Positions 41,573 to 52,529 of a stretch of 64,000 bases of DNA are shown here, in pieces. The notes under the pieces were generated by a model, which saw nothing but the letters and a program-made list of their open reading frames with translations, searched no databases and was not told the DNA's origin. The translations under genes and the position numbers were made by a program. Position 1 is the stretch's first letter. Each line of letters starts with the position of its first letter. Source of the DNA: Ophiobolus disseminans (Eukaryota; Ascomycota; Dothideomycetes; Pleosporales; Phaeosphaeriaceae); contig MU006258.1 of assembly GCA_010093685.1 (NCBI GenBank), positions 1-64,000 on the forward strand, in the 5' to 3' direction.

Positions 41573-42513
41573 ACTGGCAACGGCCAGCCCGGAAGGTGAT
41601 GCGTCTTCCTTGTGTCTTCCAGGGACGAAAACGAAAGCCGACTTGTCAAGGATGGCGTTGCAGTATATAGAACTCCGTTGACTCGTAGTGTTGGGGTTTC
41701 TTGTCGGGGAGCAGCGGCGCGGTACGCGACACGCACTAGAAGCACCAAACTCGGCGTTCCATGTCGAGCGTGAATTGGTATAGCGTAGTTTTTGTCAGGT
41801 CGGACGCCCATCGATACCACTGAATCAGCACAGACGTGTTCTCAGCTCCTTCCCTGCGTGAACGGTCGCGTTGTTAAAGAGCCGTGCCAATCGAGGCATG
41901 GGACATCTAGCGTGCTTCAAGCGATGCTAGACGGAAAGGATCAGCCGCAGCTTGTGCTACGGGAAGGCATTGATAGTCTGTCTCAACCCGCAACGTAAAG
42001 GCCAATGACCGACCGTATCCCTGAATTGACGGCACAGTTCTTCCGGCACAATGGGGTGGATCCATGTTCCTCGGAGCTGCATACGCGCCCCCGCTCCTTT
42101 TGCGGTGCACTTTGAAGCTATTGACTTCCAGACCTCGCACGCTGATTCGCATCAGCGGATGGCGTCCAAGATCCTGATTAGGAACAATTACGCCTTTAGC
42201 CGACCAGAACTTTGTTCTCCGATTTGCATCCGCGCGGAGCGATTCAGGGACCTTCTATGAGCGGAAGTTTGGTCAGTGCTCACGAACATCCCGTCAAGCC
42301 ACCATTTCTATGAGGGATCTATGCCTCCTCGTAGCGCACTACGTCCGAATGTACAAGCACCTTTGTTCTGAGTACATAAGTATCATATACCTTCTTGGCC
42401 ATCACGTGAAAAGTCATGAAGCAACACCCCACACAAACACCAAGCAAGGACGAGATGCACTGTAGGCTTGGAAAGCTGCTTAAACGTGTAGATAAGAAGG
42501 ACCTTTGCCCAGA
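41573..42513. other. Spacer, probably with the 5' exon of the Myb-like gene
   Basis: No complete gene. The first exon of the Myb-like gene must lie near its right-hand neighbour at about 41573-41820, but I could not fix it. Confidence 0.35.
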
Positions 42514-43110
42514 CTACCATCCTGTTGAGTGGTATACGTTCAAGCTCTGATCGTAGAATCGGTTGTATTCAAGGGCTAGGGCATCCTTGTCCACGTTTTT
42601 GCTGGAGGCTACTGTAGCCAGGTCTGGGACAGAATTTGCGCTTTGTTGACGCTTGGCTACCGCATTGCTGGTAGCATTCTTCTGTTGCCGCTCCCACAGC
42701 AGGTTCTGTCTTAAGCTGCCGGTAAGTTCCTGCTGCATCATGTTGCGTCTTGTGCTACGCGGTGACATAACGGGTGGTTTTGGTCGATTCTGTTGCCGCA
42801 TCATGAGGCCATCCTCCTGGAGAAATTTGCCAGTTGAAGGTCCATTGGGTGTGCGCGACCGTCGGATGGCGGGTGATGACCGCGAAGCTGCATTCTGCAA
42901 TGTCTGTGCGCGGTTGTCTTTGTGGAGCTGTTCGGTGAGGAAGGAGCGACGAGAAGTGAGGTTGTTCTTCAACTCTACACGCGGGAATGGGTTGTCTTCG
43001 TCTTTCCATACCGATCCAGAGTCATCGTCGTCTTCCCATACCGATCCGTAGTCATCGCCGTCTTCGATGGCGCTCTTGTCGACGTCGGCGATGGGAGTAC
43101 GCATTTCCAT
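42514..43110 (-). CDS. DUF3295-like protein, short form
   Basis: A 198-residue single-exon protein with the end typical of fungal DUF3295 proteins: NLTSRRSFLTEQLHK, then SPRSTRRNMMQQELTGSLRQ, NLLWERQQKNATSNAVAKRQ, and the terminal YNRFYDQSLNVYHSTGW. Near the start, DYGSVWEDDD is followed by a repeated SGSVWKDED, reflecting an imperfect tandem repeat in the DNA at about 43010-43060. Known relatives are usually much longer; only the C-terminal part of the family is present here, so this is a short form or a 5'-truncated copy. The role of the domain is unknown. Confidence 0.7.
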   Translation of the reverse strand: MEMRTPIADVDKSAIEDGDDYGSVWEDDDDSGSVWKDEDNPFPRVELKNNLTSRRSFLTEQLHKDNRAQTLQNAASRSSPAIRRSRTPNGPSTGKFLQEDGLMMRQQNRPKPPVMSPRSTRRNMMQQELTGSLRQNLLWERQQKNATSNAVAKRQQSANSVPDLATVASSKNVDKDALALEYNRFYDQSLNVYHSTGW

Positions 43111-43440
43111 TGCTTCACCGCCTCAGTTCTACGCGAAATTGAGGGCGTACCAGTGTCTTTAGATGTATGGATGAGTATTGGCAAGAACAACACATGTAGA
43201 GTGTAGACATGGGTAAATTTCTCGAAGGGGTCCTTTCAGCAGGAGGCTGGTCAATGATGATATCTAGTCGCACAAGCTCCAGCTGGATGTGCAGAGAACC
43301 CCCTTTCCATCCCATGAACGGTCTCATCGTCGCAGCTACCATTGCGTGGGCATGGTTCAAAAGCGCCATAATGCAAGGATTAGCTGTTACGAAAAGGATA
43401 AGCAATCTTGTCCACCCACAGGCATGCACACCCTTATAGT

Positions 43441-43743
43441 CTAGAGAGTTACTGGAACGGAAGTTTTCACCGTTTTCTGGCAATCTACAATCGTCTGATC
43501 GTACTGACCACTCATCAATTCAAACTCCGTAATAGACAAATGCGCCCAGCATATTGCATACAAATGATGGAAGCCCAATGCCTCGAAGTAAGAATAATCG
43601 CCCATGTCGATCTTCACCTGCTCCACTATGGTCCCCAACAGATCAGCTCGCCAAAACCTAGTGCTTGCAGAATCTGGACTCAGACCCAGAGAACGGAAAG
43701 GTAGCGTGTACTCATCCCCCAGATTATCAACAGTTCCCGTCAT
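43441..43743 (-). CDS. Hypothetical protein, about 100 residues
   Basis: The frame starts at ATG 43743 and has protein-like composition (ADLLGTIVEQVKIDMGDYSY, AICWAHLSITEFELMSGQYD). No family, no signal peptide. A donor-like gtaact just before the stop suggests it may continue into an exon further downstream (toward 43400), which I could not define. Confidence 0.35.
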   Translation of the reverse strand: MTGTVDNLGDEYTLPFRSLGLSPDSASTRFWRADLLGTIVEQVKIDMGDYSYFEALGFHHLYAICWAHLSITEFELMSGQYDQTIVDCQKTVKTSVPVTL

Positions 43744-43854
43744 TGCTCAGAACAAGTTCCTCGAAGCTAGCGTGACTTGATTGCGGGAGCACTAGGCTGT
43801 CATATTGTCAGCTAAGAGACGACTGTCCAGCGGTAAACTTACTGTATCAACTGT

Positions 43855-44587
43855 TCAACAGGTACGCGCAACACGATATATATACAGCTTCTAACAATGG
43901 TGATCGCCTTGATGTGTCAGTTTGCGGCTATAAACTGATAATAAACTTACTAGAATAGGTGTGTGGCCTCGAGACAAGAACAACACTCCAACCCCAATAT
44001 CGAATAGAGCCCCAATAAAAAATATGGCTGTACCCACTATGGGCTTCCAGCCGTTCTTGTATAGTGAAAGCATTAGCATTCCTGCGGTCGCATGGGAGAT
44101 CGCTGCACTAGCAATGAGTACAATGCTGCCTCCCCTATGAACCCGGGCGGTCTCGGGAAGCAGCATCAACACCATTCCGACAGCAGAGATGAAGACAACG
44201 AACGCAAACTGCAAGTATACGTGATGTGCGCGCCCTAAGGATCCGAATACAGCGTAGAACATTATCGACTTCGGATCATCAGCGATTTTCTTCTAAAAGG
44301 ATATATTGACGAACCTGACTGCTGACACTACTTAGCCAACAGGCGTATAGCAGGCATTGGACTGCACCATGCGATATTTTTGGTACCTCCCACCAGAAGA
44401 CATACGCCACAATGAAAACAATTAGGTAGACAATGGCCTGCATCCAAGACAAACGGAAACAAATCCTCTTGAGCCACAGATCTTGCAGGTCCCACCACGA
44501 GCGGAGAACCTGTTCCAAAACCAACACGATGTTAACTGCAAAGCAGATATGAGTTGCGAAAGTAGGAACGGGTTGCGTCCCTGACAT
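43855..44587 (-). CDS. Five-helix membrane protein of unknown family
   Basis: Three exons (44587-44315, 44268-43951, 43890-43855) encode 208 residues starting MSGTQPVPTFATHICF. Five or six hydrophobic helices are visible: ICFAVNIVLVLEQVL, AIVYLIVFIVAYVFWW, FVVFISAVGMVLMLL, IVLIASAAISHATAGMLML and AIFFIGALFDIGVGVLFL. The last exon adds only KLYIYRVARTC. The middle donor (gttcgt) is non-consensus, but the frame and helices run on smoothly. No family recognised. Its upstream region shares an element with the Zn2Cys6 gene. Confidence 0.6.
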
Positions 44588-44650
44588 TGTCGTTAAAGAA
44601 AAGCTAGGCGCAATGCAGTGTGAAAGAGGCGGTGAGCAACGATAACCTTG

Positions 44651-44754
44651 CTGCAGGAAGTGCCGGTGGAGGACGAAAGCGTGGTGAAGCAATAACTGGA
44701 GGACTTGTCAGCCTTGGGGAATGCATAATATATCATGGACGTCAGCCGTCTGAT
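44651..44754 (-). promoter_or_regulatory. Shared upstream element, copy A
   Basis: About 104 bp beginning 64 bp before ATG 44587. It matches 48831-48936 (copy B) with blocks ctgcagga, ggaggacgaa, tcagccttg and atatatcatgga (plus-strand reading). Both copies lie before minus-strand genes, so a duplicated promoter is the simplest reading. Confidence 0.55.
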
Positions 44755-45550
44755 CGCCCTCGCTTGCGTGTCAATCTCGCAGCGCAAACGTGACAAGGGG
44801 ATCTTTGGATCCCATTCAGCAGTCCCCTCTTCGACACGCGGATGGTTCAGAAGCAAGAGCTAAGACGATCTAGAATAGCTTCAAATCACCCTTCAGTGGC
44901 GCATGAGGCAATACGGCGAGGTTCACGGAGATACCATGAACCGTTAGACGCGGCTGTACGTGGGACAGGTCAGCTTATGATCACCGGGAAGGCTAAGGGT
45001 GCCAATCTTGCTAACTGGGCGATTCTCAATCGGGTCTACTGCGCGGCCAGGGGTCCAAGTCGAGCCCGCATGGTGGCTCCATTTTGAACTGGTATAGTAG
45101 ACGAAGCGGAAGGCAATCTCCAAGTGCTCCCCCATGCGAGTTGCTGGACCAGAGCCAGAAGCACGGGATGTGGTTCCCAACAAGACTAGCTGCATTCACG
45201 ATCGATCGCGACCGTCGAGATGGGCTCCGTTGCAGCTTCCGCCTTGGCTAATCGGGAGCACGCATTTCACGCCTTAATTGGCCATTTCGCTTGTCACAGA
45301 TGTCACATCACATGAATGATATTCGCTGTTGGACAGCCACTCTCACCTCACATGGACAGCTACGCCGCATCACATTCAGAGTAGGAGATGATGAACAATA
45401 TCATTTGTTTTTATCGCGATGAAATGCGGGTGGAAACCTCTTCTGTCCACTACTCTGGCCTCTGAGACCTACGGAAGAGACTGCTGTAGCTTACTTTGTA
45501 AGAGAGCACCTGTCACGAGTGCGGTCTATGGTAGTTTGTCCGATTCTTCT
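44755..45550. other. Spacer, no gene seen
   Basis: About 800 bp between the membrane protein and the 3' end of the Zn2Cys6 gene; no protein-like frame. Confidence 0.4.
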
Positions 45551-48500
45551 TCAGGTATCAAATAGATGTAGTCCGCCGCGTGGCACATAGCCAAACAACT
45601 CTAGTCTAGCAGATGGCGTAGATGTAGGCATCTCTGGTGGCTTCAGATTTTGCTGGACATAGCGTTCCTGAGATTGCTGGACAATGCCCTCGTGATATCG
45701 TGGGGAGGTCTCGACCTCGTCGATATTGCATATATCTGTCCATATGCTCGTTTCAAAGCACATTGAAAGGCTATTCTGATTTTTTTAGTCTCATCCAATG
45801 ATTGGCACAGCTTGAAGGAACTCACTTGTTGCTCTGACGCAGTGATCCCCTGTATTACAGCTTCGTCTTCGAAGCTAGAGGAGTTGTTCAACCTTCCGAA
45901 CGATTGAGTCGATATACTGGCCCAAGATTCTGTGCTAGCAGATCTCGAGCCCATAGCTCTCGTTATGGAGGTCTGAGAGGTTGGTGCATATGTCGACCTA
46001 GGCTGGAGTGTCTCGTCCCGGTGCGCACCGTCCACGCTCTCCTCATGGAACCGAATAGTATTGAATTCATTCCGCACCCCACAAATGGAGTCTAGTGTAT
46101 ATTCTGGAGGCTCGGCAACTGAATACAGCTCATCCTGTGTCAGAGGTGTAGATGCATCTATTCCCTCACCAATCGACATGGGCGTATTGCCGTCTACAGG
46201 GTATGCTGGCGGCCTCGGTAGATGTGCATGAGCCTGCTGCTGCAAAGGTGGAACGGTAAGTGGTTGTAGCTGATCAGGGATCATGGCCGCCATCTGAAGA
46301 GATGTTGGGCCAGGCACAGCAATGTAGGATTCCACCAGCCTAGACGATGAATAAGGAGCGTCAACATTGGTGCTGGTGCATCGACGCTTACGTCCGGCTT
46401 TCGAATCAGGAGCAGAGTCGCTGGAAAGTGTGATATCTTTATGCTTCTGGTCGTTGACCCAAGATCTTGCTTGCTCCCTGACAGTGTTGTCCTTTTCTGG
46501 GTTGTTATAGTCGAGGAATTGGAGATCAACGCTCGTAATGGGTTGCTTAATAACGAATGTTGGTTGCATTCTCTTGAAGGACTTGAGCGTCTTGCCCTTT
46601 TCCTTCATGACCTCCAATGTATGCTCAGTGGATGGCTGTCGTGATGGTAGAGCGGTGTCTTGCGATGTCAACGGCGTTTTGGATTCTAGTGCTAGAGCCG
46701 GCGTTCTAGCTTGAGGCATAGTGTTGTTCTAGGCTTGTAAGTATCACGACCATGCTAATGATATTGAAAAACGTACCTTCCCGCACCGTACAGTTGAGCT
46801 CAAAGCGGCGTCGTAATCTCTTAACCGTTGTGCCAGTTCGATATTTTGCTCGTTGGTAACAAAATACAATGAAGCTGAAGCAGCGGCTGCATGTGTATGT
46901 GTAGCAGGCTGCCGGAAGTTGAACGATTCCGTGTCGTGAGAGGTTTGTTCGGATGTACCTTGTAGTGCGTCACCTTCGTAGGGGAAATTCTGCTCTGTTG
47001 CGAAGCCAGGTGTCCAATGGAGAGCGCTTGGGGCATTGTTGCTGTCAACTTCCGCACAACTATCGTTTGAGAAGTATGCTGGCATACATTCGTTCGAGAA
47101 GTACGCTGGCATACATCCGTTTGTCGACCCGGGCCCTGAGAGCTGGAGGGCCGAGAAATTAAATTGGGAATATGGTGCGGTTGGGTTGGTAATAGCCCGC
47201 GTGTCGCTATGCTGAAAATTCTCTTCGGGCAAATGTAAAGCGGCCACATCGTCCGCCTGGACATTGCATGGTAGTTGTGTTTGGCCTAGACGTGTTTCTA
47301 GGCCAGACTCAGCTACGTGAAAGAGCGGTGATGTAGACTGTAAAGAAGGGGCATCGGCATCGGTGATAGTGCGCTGACGGTTTTGCCTAGACCGTTGTGA
47401 GAGTGTCGCCTCTTCTTTCTCGAAATTGGATGACGCGCAGGGTAGTAGACTGGCTGAGGGTACTGTGCTAGCCGGACGTGCGCCCGTTGGTGCGGTCGAG
47501 AAGCTGACAGAGTGCGTCGAAACTGTGCTATTGAGCGTAGGTATGGATTTTTCCTACGTGGGTCAGTCCTACTACGTGTTTGGCACAGTGTGCTGAGGAT
47601 GTTTACCTTTTGTTCCTCCTCCATGCCGCGATTGGTTACTTTGTGACCTTCCTTCGTTTCGTTGTCACAGTGTGTCTCGCTTGGCTGCTTAAGCCCGCTC
47701 GCAGTTAAATCTTCGCGAGTTTCATATGAGATTGCCGTTCGCTTTCGTATAACTTCCTCTTTTATACCAGTTGCTATTCCCCGCAGCTCTACGAGGCGAT
47801 AAGCGATAGAAAGAGAAGGTGAGGGTAGTCCTTACCAGATAGATTATGCCTTGTAGGTTCAGAATACCGCACGTTCTTGGGCCACCATCGCGGAGTTTCG
47901 GAACCGCGTGTTAAGGCTTCTTCGGGAAGTAGGTGGTGATAGGGTCCGAACTTAAGTCTTCGGTGCGGCTCAATCACCTGGATCCATTTAGTCAGCGCCT
48001 TCTGGGCGGCCGTTTTGCTCGCAAGCTCGGAAGCGTTCGTGATAGACTCGTAGGCTGTTATCGTGTGTGACGAAGACGTGTGCGCCGTTCTTGACGTCTC
48101 AGTCACAACCTCATTTCCGTTCCCCTCGGCCAGCTGAGGTTGTCCAGTACGCTGACGTTTCTGAGGTCTTTTTGAAAGTGTAGCCGTATCTTCCTCCGGA
48201 TCGGTTCGCGGTTGGAGTAGTGGACTGGTATAAGATACTGGGCTAGGAGGGAATGTCTGGTTCGCTTTGTCGAGTTGATCCTCTAGCTCGCGCGTCTTTG
48301 CCTGTAAGAGTTCCACTTGCTCCTCAAGTAACTTGGTATATCCTCCGGGATAGCAGGCACGGCGGCCCTTAGTAGTAACGCATCCAACTCCGGCCTTGCC
48401 GCATGGCGTGCAGCCGTGAAGAAGCCCGTCGCAGCGTATCTTCCTTGCGCGGCATCGGTCACATGCTTGAGCGATGCGGTCCCGACCCCCGGACCCGCGT

Positions 48501-48780
48501 TTGATAATCTTTGAATTGGTGCGGAGTTTTCCAATCGCACTAGACTTTTCGCTCGTAACCCTCAGTCTGCCGCGACGCGGGCTATTTATCAGTCAGCATT
48601 GTCCCTCAGATAGAATCTTTATATTCTTACCTCCCTAACAAAGAGTTCTGCGTCGAAGCTGTATCACTGGACGTGAGCGAGGAGATGTTCTATGCATGTT
48701 AGCTTTATTATTCATCTCGAACGGCATGCGAGAAAACTTGCCTGATCATCGTGTGTCGTCACTGTGTTCGCATTTGACAT
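45551..48780 (-). CDS. Zn2Cys6 transcription factor, 976 residues
   Basis: Seven exons: 48780-48742, 48689-48631, 48581-47836, 47788-47607, 47553-46777, 46728-45826 and 45775-45551. All phases agree. The first intron starts with GC (gcaagt), the rest with GT. The zinc cluster near residue 80 reads CDRCRARKIRCDG, then GCTPCGKAGVGC, the C6 spacing of fungal binuclear clusters, followed by a Leu-rich helix (GYTKLLEEQVELLQAKTREL) that may dimerise. It probably binds CGG-type sites in the nucleus. The long remainder is Ser/Thr/Gln-rich without the usual fungal-specific middle domain. Two copies of a nine-residue unit (NGCMPAYFS, NECMPAYFS) come from a 27-bp tandem repeat at 47064-47117. In a six-frame view the gene falls into six unrelated-looking frames. 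Confidence 0.8.
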
Positions 48781-48830
48781 AATCGACTCGCATGTTGCGG
48801 GTAGTACCATAGCTTCAGAAGGCAATCTGG

Positions 48831-48936
48831 CTGCAGGAGGGCACCGGTGAAGGACGAAGGAGCGGTCAGGCAAAAATGGAGGACGTCTCAGCCTTGCGGG
48901 AAGTGGGAAGTATGATATATCATGGAGGTTGGTCCG
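48831..48936 (-). promoter_or_regulatory. Shared upstream element, copy B
   Basis: Copy B starts 51 bp before ATG 48780 of the Zn2Cys6 gene and matches copy A (44651-44754) at roughly three quarters of positions by eye. The proteins downstream are not related. Confidence 0.55.
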
Positions 48937-49234
48937 TCCTAGCTCAGCAGCAAACACATGATTCACTCGAAAGGATGGGCCTGTCCGTGCAACGCGTGGC
49001 GGCGGGATGCATTGTGGGTACGAGGGCTTCACGGCAAGTCAAGCTTTCGAAAATGAACAAAGCACACAAGCGCGCATATCTAAGAAAAGAAATACTTCGA
49101 TATAAGCGTAACGCGACTAACACAGACACAAAAATTACAGTCTCCGGTCGTTAGGCGCCCAGTAAACCAGGGGGTAAGCGAAATGCAGGAGGGTAACGGC
49201 GGGTGAATAATCGCGCGTGAAGCGGCGTTTCCCG

Positions 49235-49284
49235 AAGTAGCTTAGATTTAGACTGCGATTTCGCAGTCCAAATCTAAGCTACTT
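49235..49284. repeat. Near-perfect 24-bp inverted repeat (hairpin)
   Basis: Arms 49235-49258 and 49261-49284 are reverse complements with a single mismatch, around a two-base loop (tt). The arms contain agcttagattt. It lies between the divergent starts at 48780 and 49341. Confidence 0.9.
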
Positions 49285-49340
49285 TGGAAGCCCCCTACAG
49301 TCAAGCCTGCGACCCTCAACCTCATCGCCCTCTCTCAAGA

Positions 49341-51592
49341 ATGGCATCGTCAAAACGCGAGCGCTTATCACAAGCCCTGGATTGCTTTTCACCAGGTGAA
49401 GTCGCAGGCGACATTGTAAGTAAGGGTCTTAAGAAGTGAGTGCTAGCAGACGGCTTACTGTAATTTAAGATCTTGAAGGCCTGTTTTTCTCGCTTCTTTG
49501 AGAGAGGTACTTGTAACGAGTGCTGTAATCTCCTTCCTGAGAAGTTCAGGCCTCAAGAAGTATTTACATGCATTCAAAGTCTCCGGCTCCCGAATACCCA
49601 TGTGACTGTGCAACCACACGAGTCGTGCGTTGCTACGCCAAGCGATGTCTCCAAGCCAGCCGACGCTACGCCACATGCCGGTACGCCACGCGATGACCTC
49701 ACCCCACACGACACCACCGACCTACCCGTAGTCGTCACTGCGCCACCCAAAGAGTTAACCCCGGTGGCAGCGTACTTCGAAGCTAAATATCCAAACTTGA
49801 AAGGAACACGAAGACAAACTTTGACAAAAATCACACAACGCAGTCTGGAGGCTGTGCAATATGGAATACCCCATCAGACCAGTGTCTCGAAATGTTTTAC
49901 TTCGAAGGACCCAGTCGCACTGGCGAAGAAGGTGTATCAGATGGCATATGAACCGCTCTTGTTCCGGAAAGCTCGACTCTACTTCTTAAATGCAGTAGAT
50001 CTTGCTGCATCGTCAGCAACAGAACTCTTAGTAGGACGTAACAGAAAAGATGATGCTTTCTACAAGATTAGTAAGGATCTAAGAGTGAAGAAGAAAGATG
50101 TAATTGAGGCGTACAACGTAGGCAGCAAATATCTTACATGTATGGAGTATGGAGGCCCAGCTTCTTTGTCTTACATTGAGGGCTCAAAATCCGAGTAAGC
50201 ATGTAATCCTCTAATATAGGCGCACTCTGACGTGTTACAGTATATTGAGACTGACTGACGATGATATCGAGGCGCTGTGCATCTTTCGCAAGATTGAGCG
50301 GCTAGACGCAGAACGCGACTTTAGAGGTCGTGATTGCATCGTTGCATGCGAGATTGTTTCCGACCTTGTACACATAGGCTTGGAACCTACCGATATCGCG
50401 AAAGGCAGTACTAGATTGACCAAATTCATGGGCCAACATGTGGACATGGAATCGCTTGTTCGACATGGGAAGGTACTTCCGAAAGAGCACCTTGAGGGTA
50501 GGTTGAGAAGTAGTGAAGCCTCGCAATCACCAACAGTACAAGAACAGATAGCCGAGAACCGACACGAGGATACTGCGGTTAGAAGGTCTCAGCAGCAACA
50601 TCATCATGGTCGACAAATCATCGAGTCAGCAGGAGTTTTGACTATGAAACCGACCTCCGTCAGTCGTACAGCAACAATAACATCGGGACCTGAACTTTCA
50701 ACAGATGTTAGAGTGCCCTCCAACACAACATTGCCTGGTGTACAAGAGCTTATACAGCCTTACCAAAGTTTCCAGGAGAGTTCTTTAACATCAACTAAAC
50801 ATCCAGCAGTCGGCGCCAACTCCGCGAGAAAGAGGCATAAGACAGGCAACGAGGGCGGGTGCTTCCACATACCTACTTTCAGGAGTGATACGGGAACAGC
50901 AGGAGGTAGCGAGACTCTGTGCGATGGGAACGTGGGACTGGATGACCGAGTGAGGCGTTCAGGAGGCGCCCCTAACCATCAAGCAGTCGTCGCTTGTGGT
51001 ATCAATGCCAATGTTGCATCACAGAGTGTACAGTCGTCTCGACAGACCAACAACTTCCATCCTTCATCGTCAAGGTCAGGCCAGGCAGCGATAAGCCAGC
51101 GTCGGGAAAGTGATGAAGAGCAAGAAGGTAGATCTCTCAGACTGACTTTCTTTATCCTGCTAATCATACATTGAAGCCTCGTCCGGTGATACCGACGTCG
51201 GACATCGACCGCAACCGGATATCACGCAACACGATGACCAGATTGGCTCTACGACTACCTTAGATGATGCGCGACCCTCTGTTCATGCAACCGAAATGCG
51301 CCAGCAGTCGTCTCTATCTTACGCGAGCTCATCTCCGATTGAACAGTTCCTACCGTCATTGTCGCTAAATGCTATGACCAGAGTTACGGAGCAATGCGGT
51401 GTATCAGAGCATAATAGTACTGGAAGGGGGGCAGGTTCGAATGATGACAAGCATCAGGCTGGAAATTCCGATCAATTCTACACTGGAAATGACTCAGATT
51501 GCAATGGTGAGACCACACGACTGAGGGAATACATTGGAGAAGAGGATCAGAGGGACATTGAAGCCTTTGGAAAGACCTGGCATTTGTTTTAG
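49341..51592 (+). CDS. Protein of unknown family, 700 residues
   Basis: Four exons (49341-49415, 49470-50194, 50241-51127, 51177-51592) in consistent phase. The N-terminus (MASSKRERLSQALDCFSPGE, then ACFSRFFERGTCNECCNLLP) includes a Cys cluster. A Thr/Pro-rich linker follows. Residues about 130-380 look folded and helical: LTPVAAYFEAKYPNLKGTRR, KKVYQMAYEPLLFRKARLYF, NRKDDAFYKISKDLRVKKKD, LTDDDIEALCIFRKIERLDA and RDCIVACEIVSDLVHIGLEP. The last 300 residues are Ser/Gln-rich and disordered. I do not recognise the family; the alternating basic and helical segments could suit a nucleic-acid-associated protein, but that is a guess. Confidence 0.65.
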
Positions 51593-52529
51593 TTTTGTTG
51601 TTCAACGTTGCAAAACATTGGGACAAACGGGATGTCTTTCGGAATCATAAAGCAGACATCTGGGTGGATGATAATTAAGCCTGGCTCCATCTTTGCCTCT
51701 TGACGGGTTTCGTCACCGCGTCTCCAGAAGTACACCAACTTTTCTTTCATAACTTCCGAGCCTACAAGGGGCGTAATGATTGCAATCTCTGCTGGCCCTG
51801 TAGTAAATCGTCCAGACAGTCGGAGAAGCGCCGTCGGCTTCGAGTTTGGAGTATCCACCTTGCGCCCTTTGACCGCGGATTTGATTGACTTGCCCTGAGA
51901 AAGTTAGCAGAGTAATACACGGAGCGTCATAAAGCATGCCATGGCCAATATTTCTTGCTTCAATTCTACTAATCCATCTGACTGCGCATATTGCTTAACA
52001 ATTGTGTTTTTTTCGTTGACAGGAAAGTCTACAAGATCTCGAAGAACAACAGCAGCGATGAGTTCCTCTAGACGTGCAGTCGAAGGCACGACAGTGTAAA
52101 GTGACATGAGGCAGGAGGTTGTATCTGTAGATATCGTAGAATGTGCTCACTGGCAAGGTGCTTAGAGGTGTTGAGGGAATGGCGGAGGAACAGCATGCAT
52201 TGTGTGATTATGTCATCAGTATCACGTGCTATGTCTTGCCAAGACTGACGTGGCCTTAGCACATGGTGGAGAAATAGCGTTGATGCGCCCTCAACTTCTT
52301 ATCCAGTACGAGAGGCTGAAGTAGAAGAGTTGCTTCCACCCCCGTTGCTTGCCGGCTCATGCCACCTCCGTCTTTCCTCCTCCGATACGGGCGTCGTCGG
52401 TAGATATTCAGCCAATCTCGTTTCATGGCTGTTGGTAGCGACCCCATTGACGGTTGGACGGGTTGTGTTTTGTGCACTTGAAGAGTTGGTCGTAGTCGAA
52501 TCTGATGCATTTGGAGAGGAGTTGGACAT
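51593..52529 (-). CDS. Hypothetical multi-exon gene, structure unresolved
   Basis: Several minus frames look coding: 52529-52300 (SNSSPNASDSTTTNSSSA, then EERRRWHEPASNGG), about 52257-52125 (SWQDIARDTDDIITQCMLFL), 52107-51980 (STARLEELIAAVVLRDLVDF) and about 51895-51593 (LLRLSGRFTTGPAEIAIITP, then EPGLIIIHPDVCFMIPKDIP). They follow each other on one strand, as exons would. I could not join the first two in frame with a normal intron, and the second and third join cleanly only with a 26-nt intron. The last join works with a 75-nt intron starting gtagaa. Family unknown. The frames come from one locus, but a broken gene is possible. Its end meets the 3' end of the 49341 gene. Confidence 0.4.

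Noticed and set aside
51427..51445. ggttcgaat word resembling a tRNA B box
   Set aside because: No A box or cloverleaf around it, and it lies inside a coding exon.
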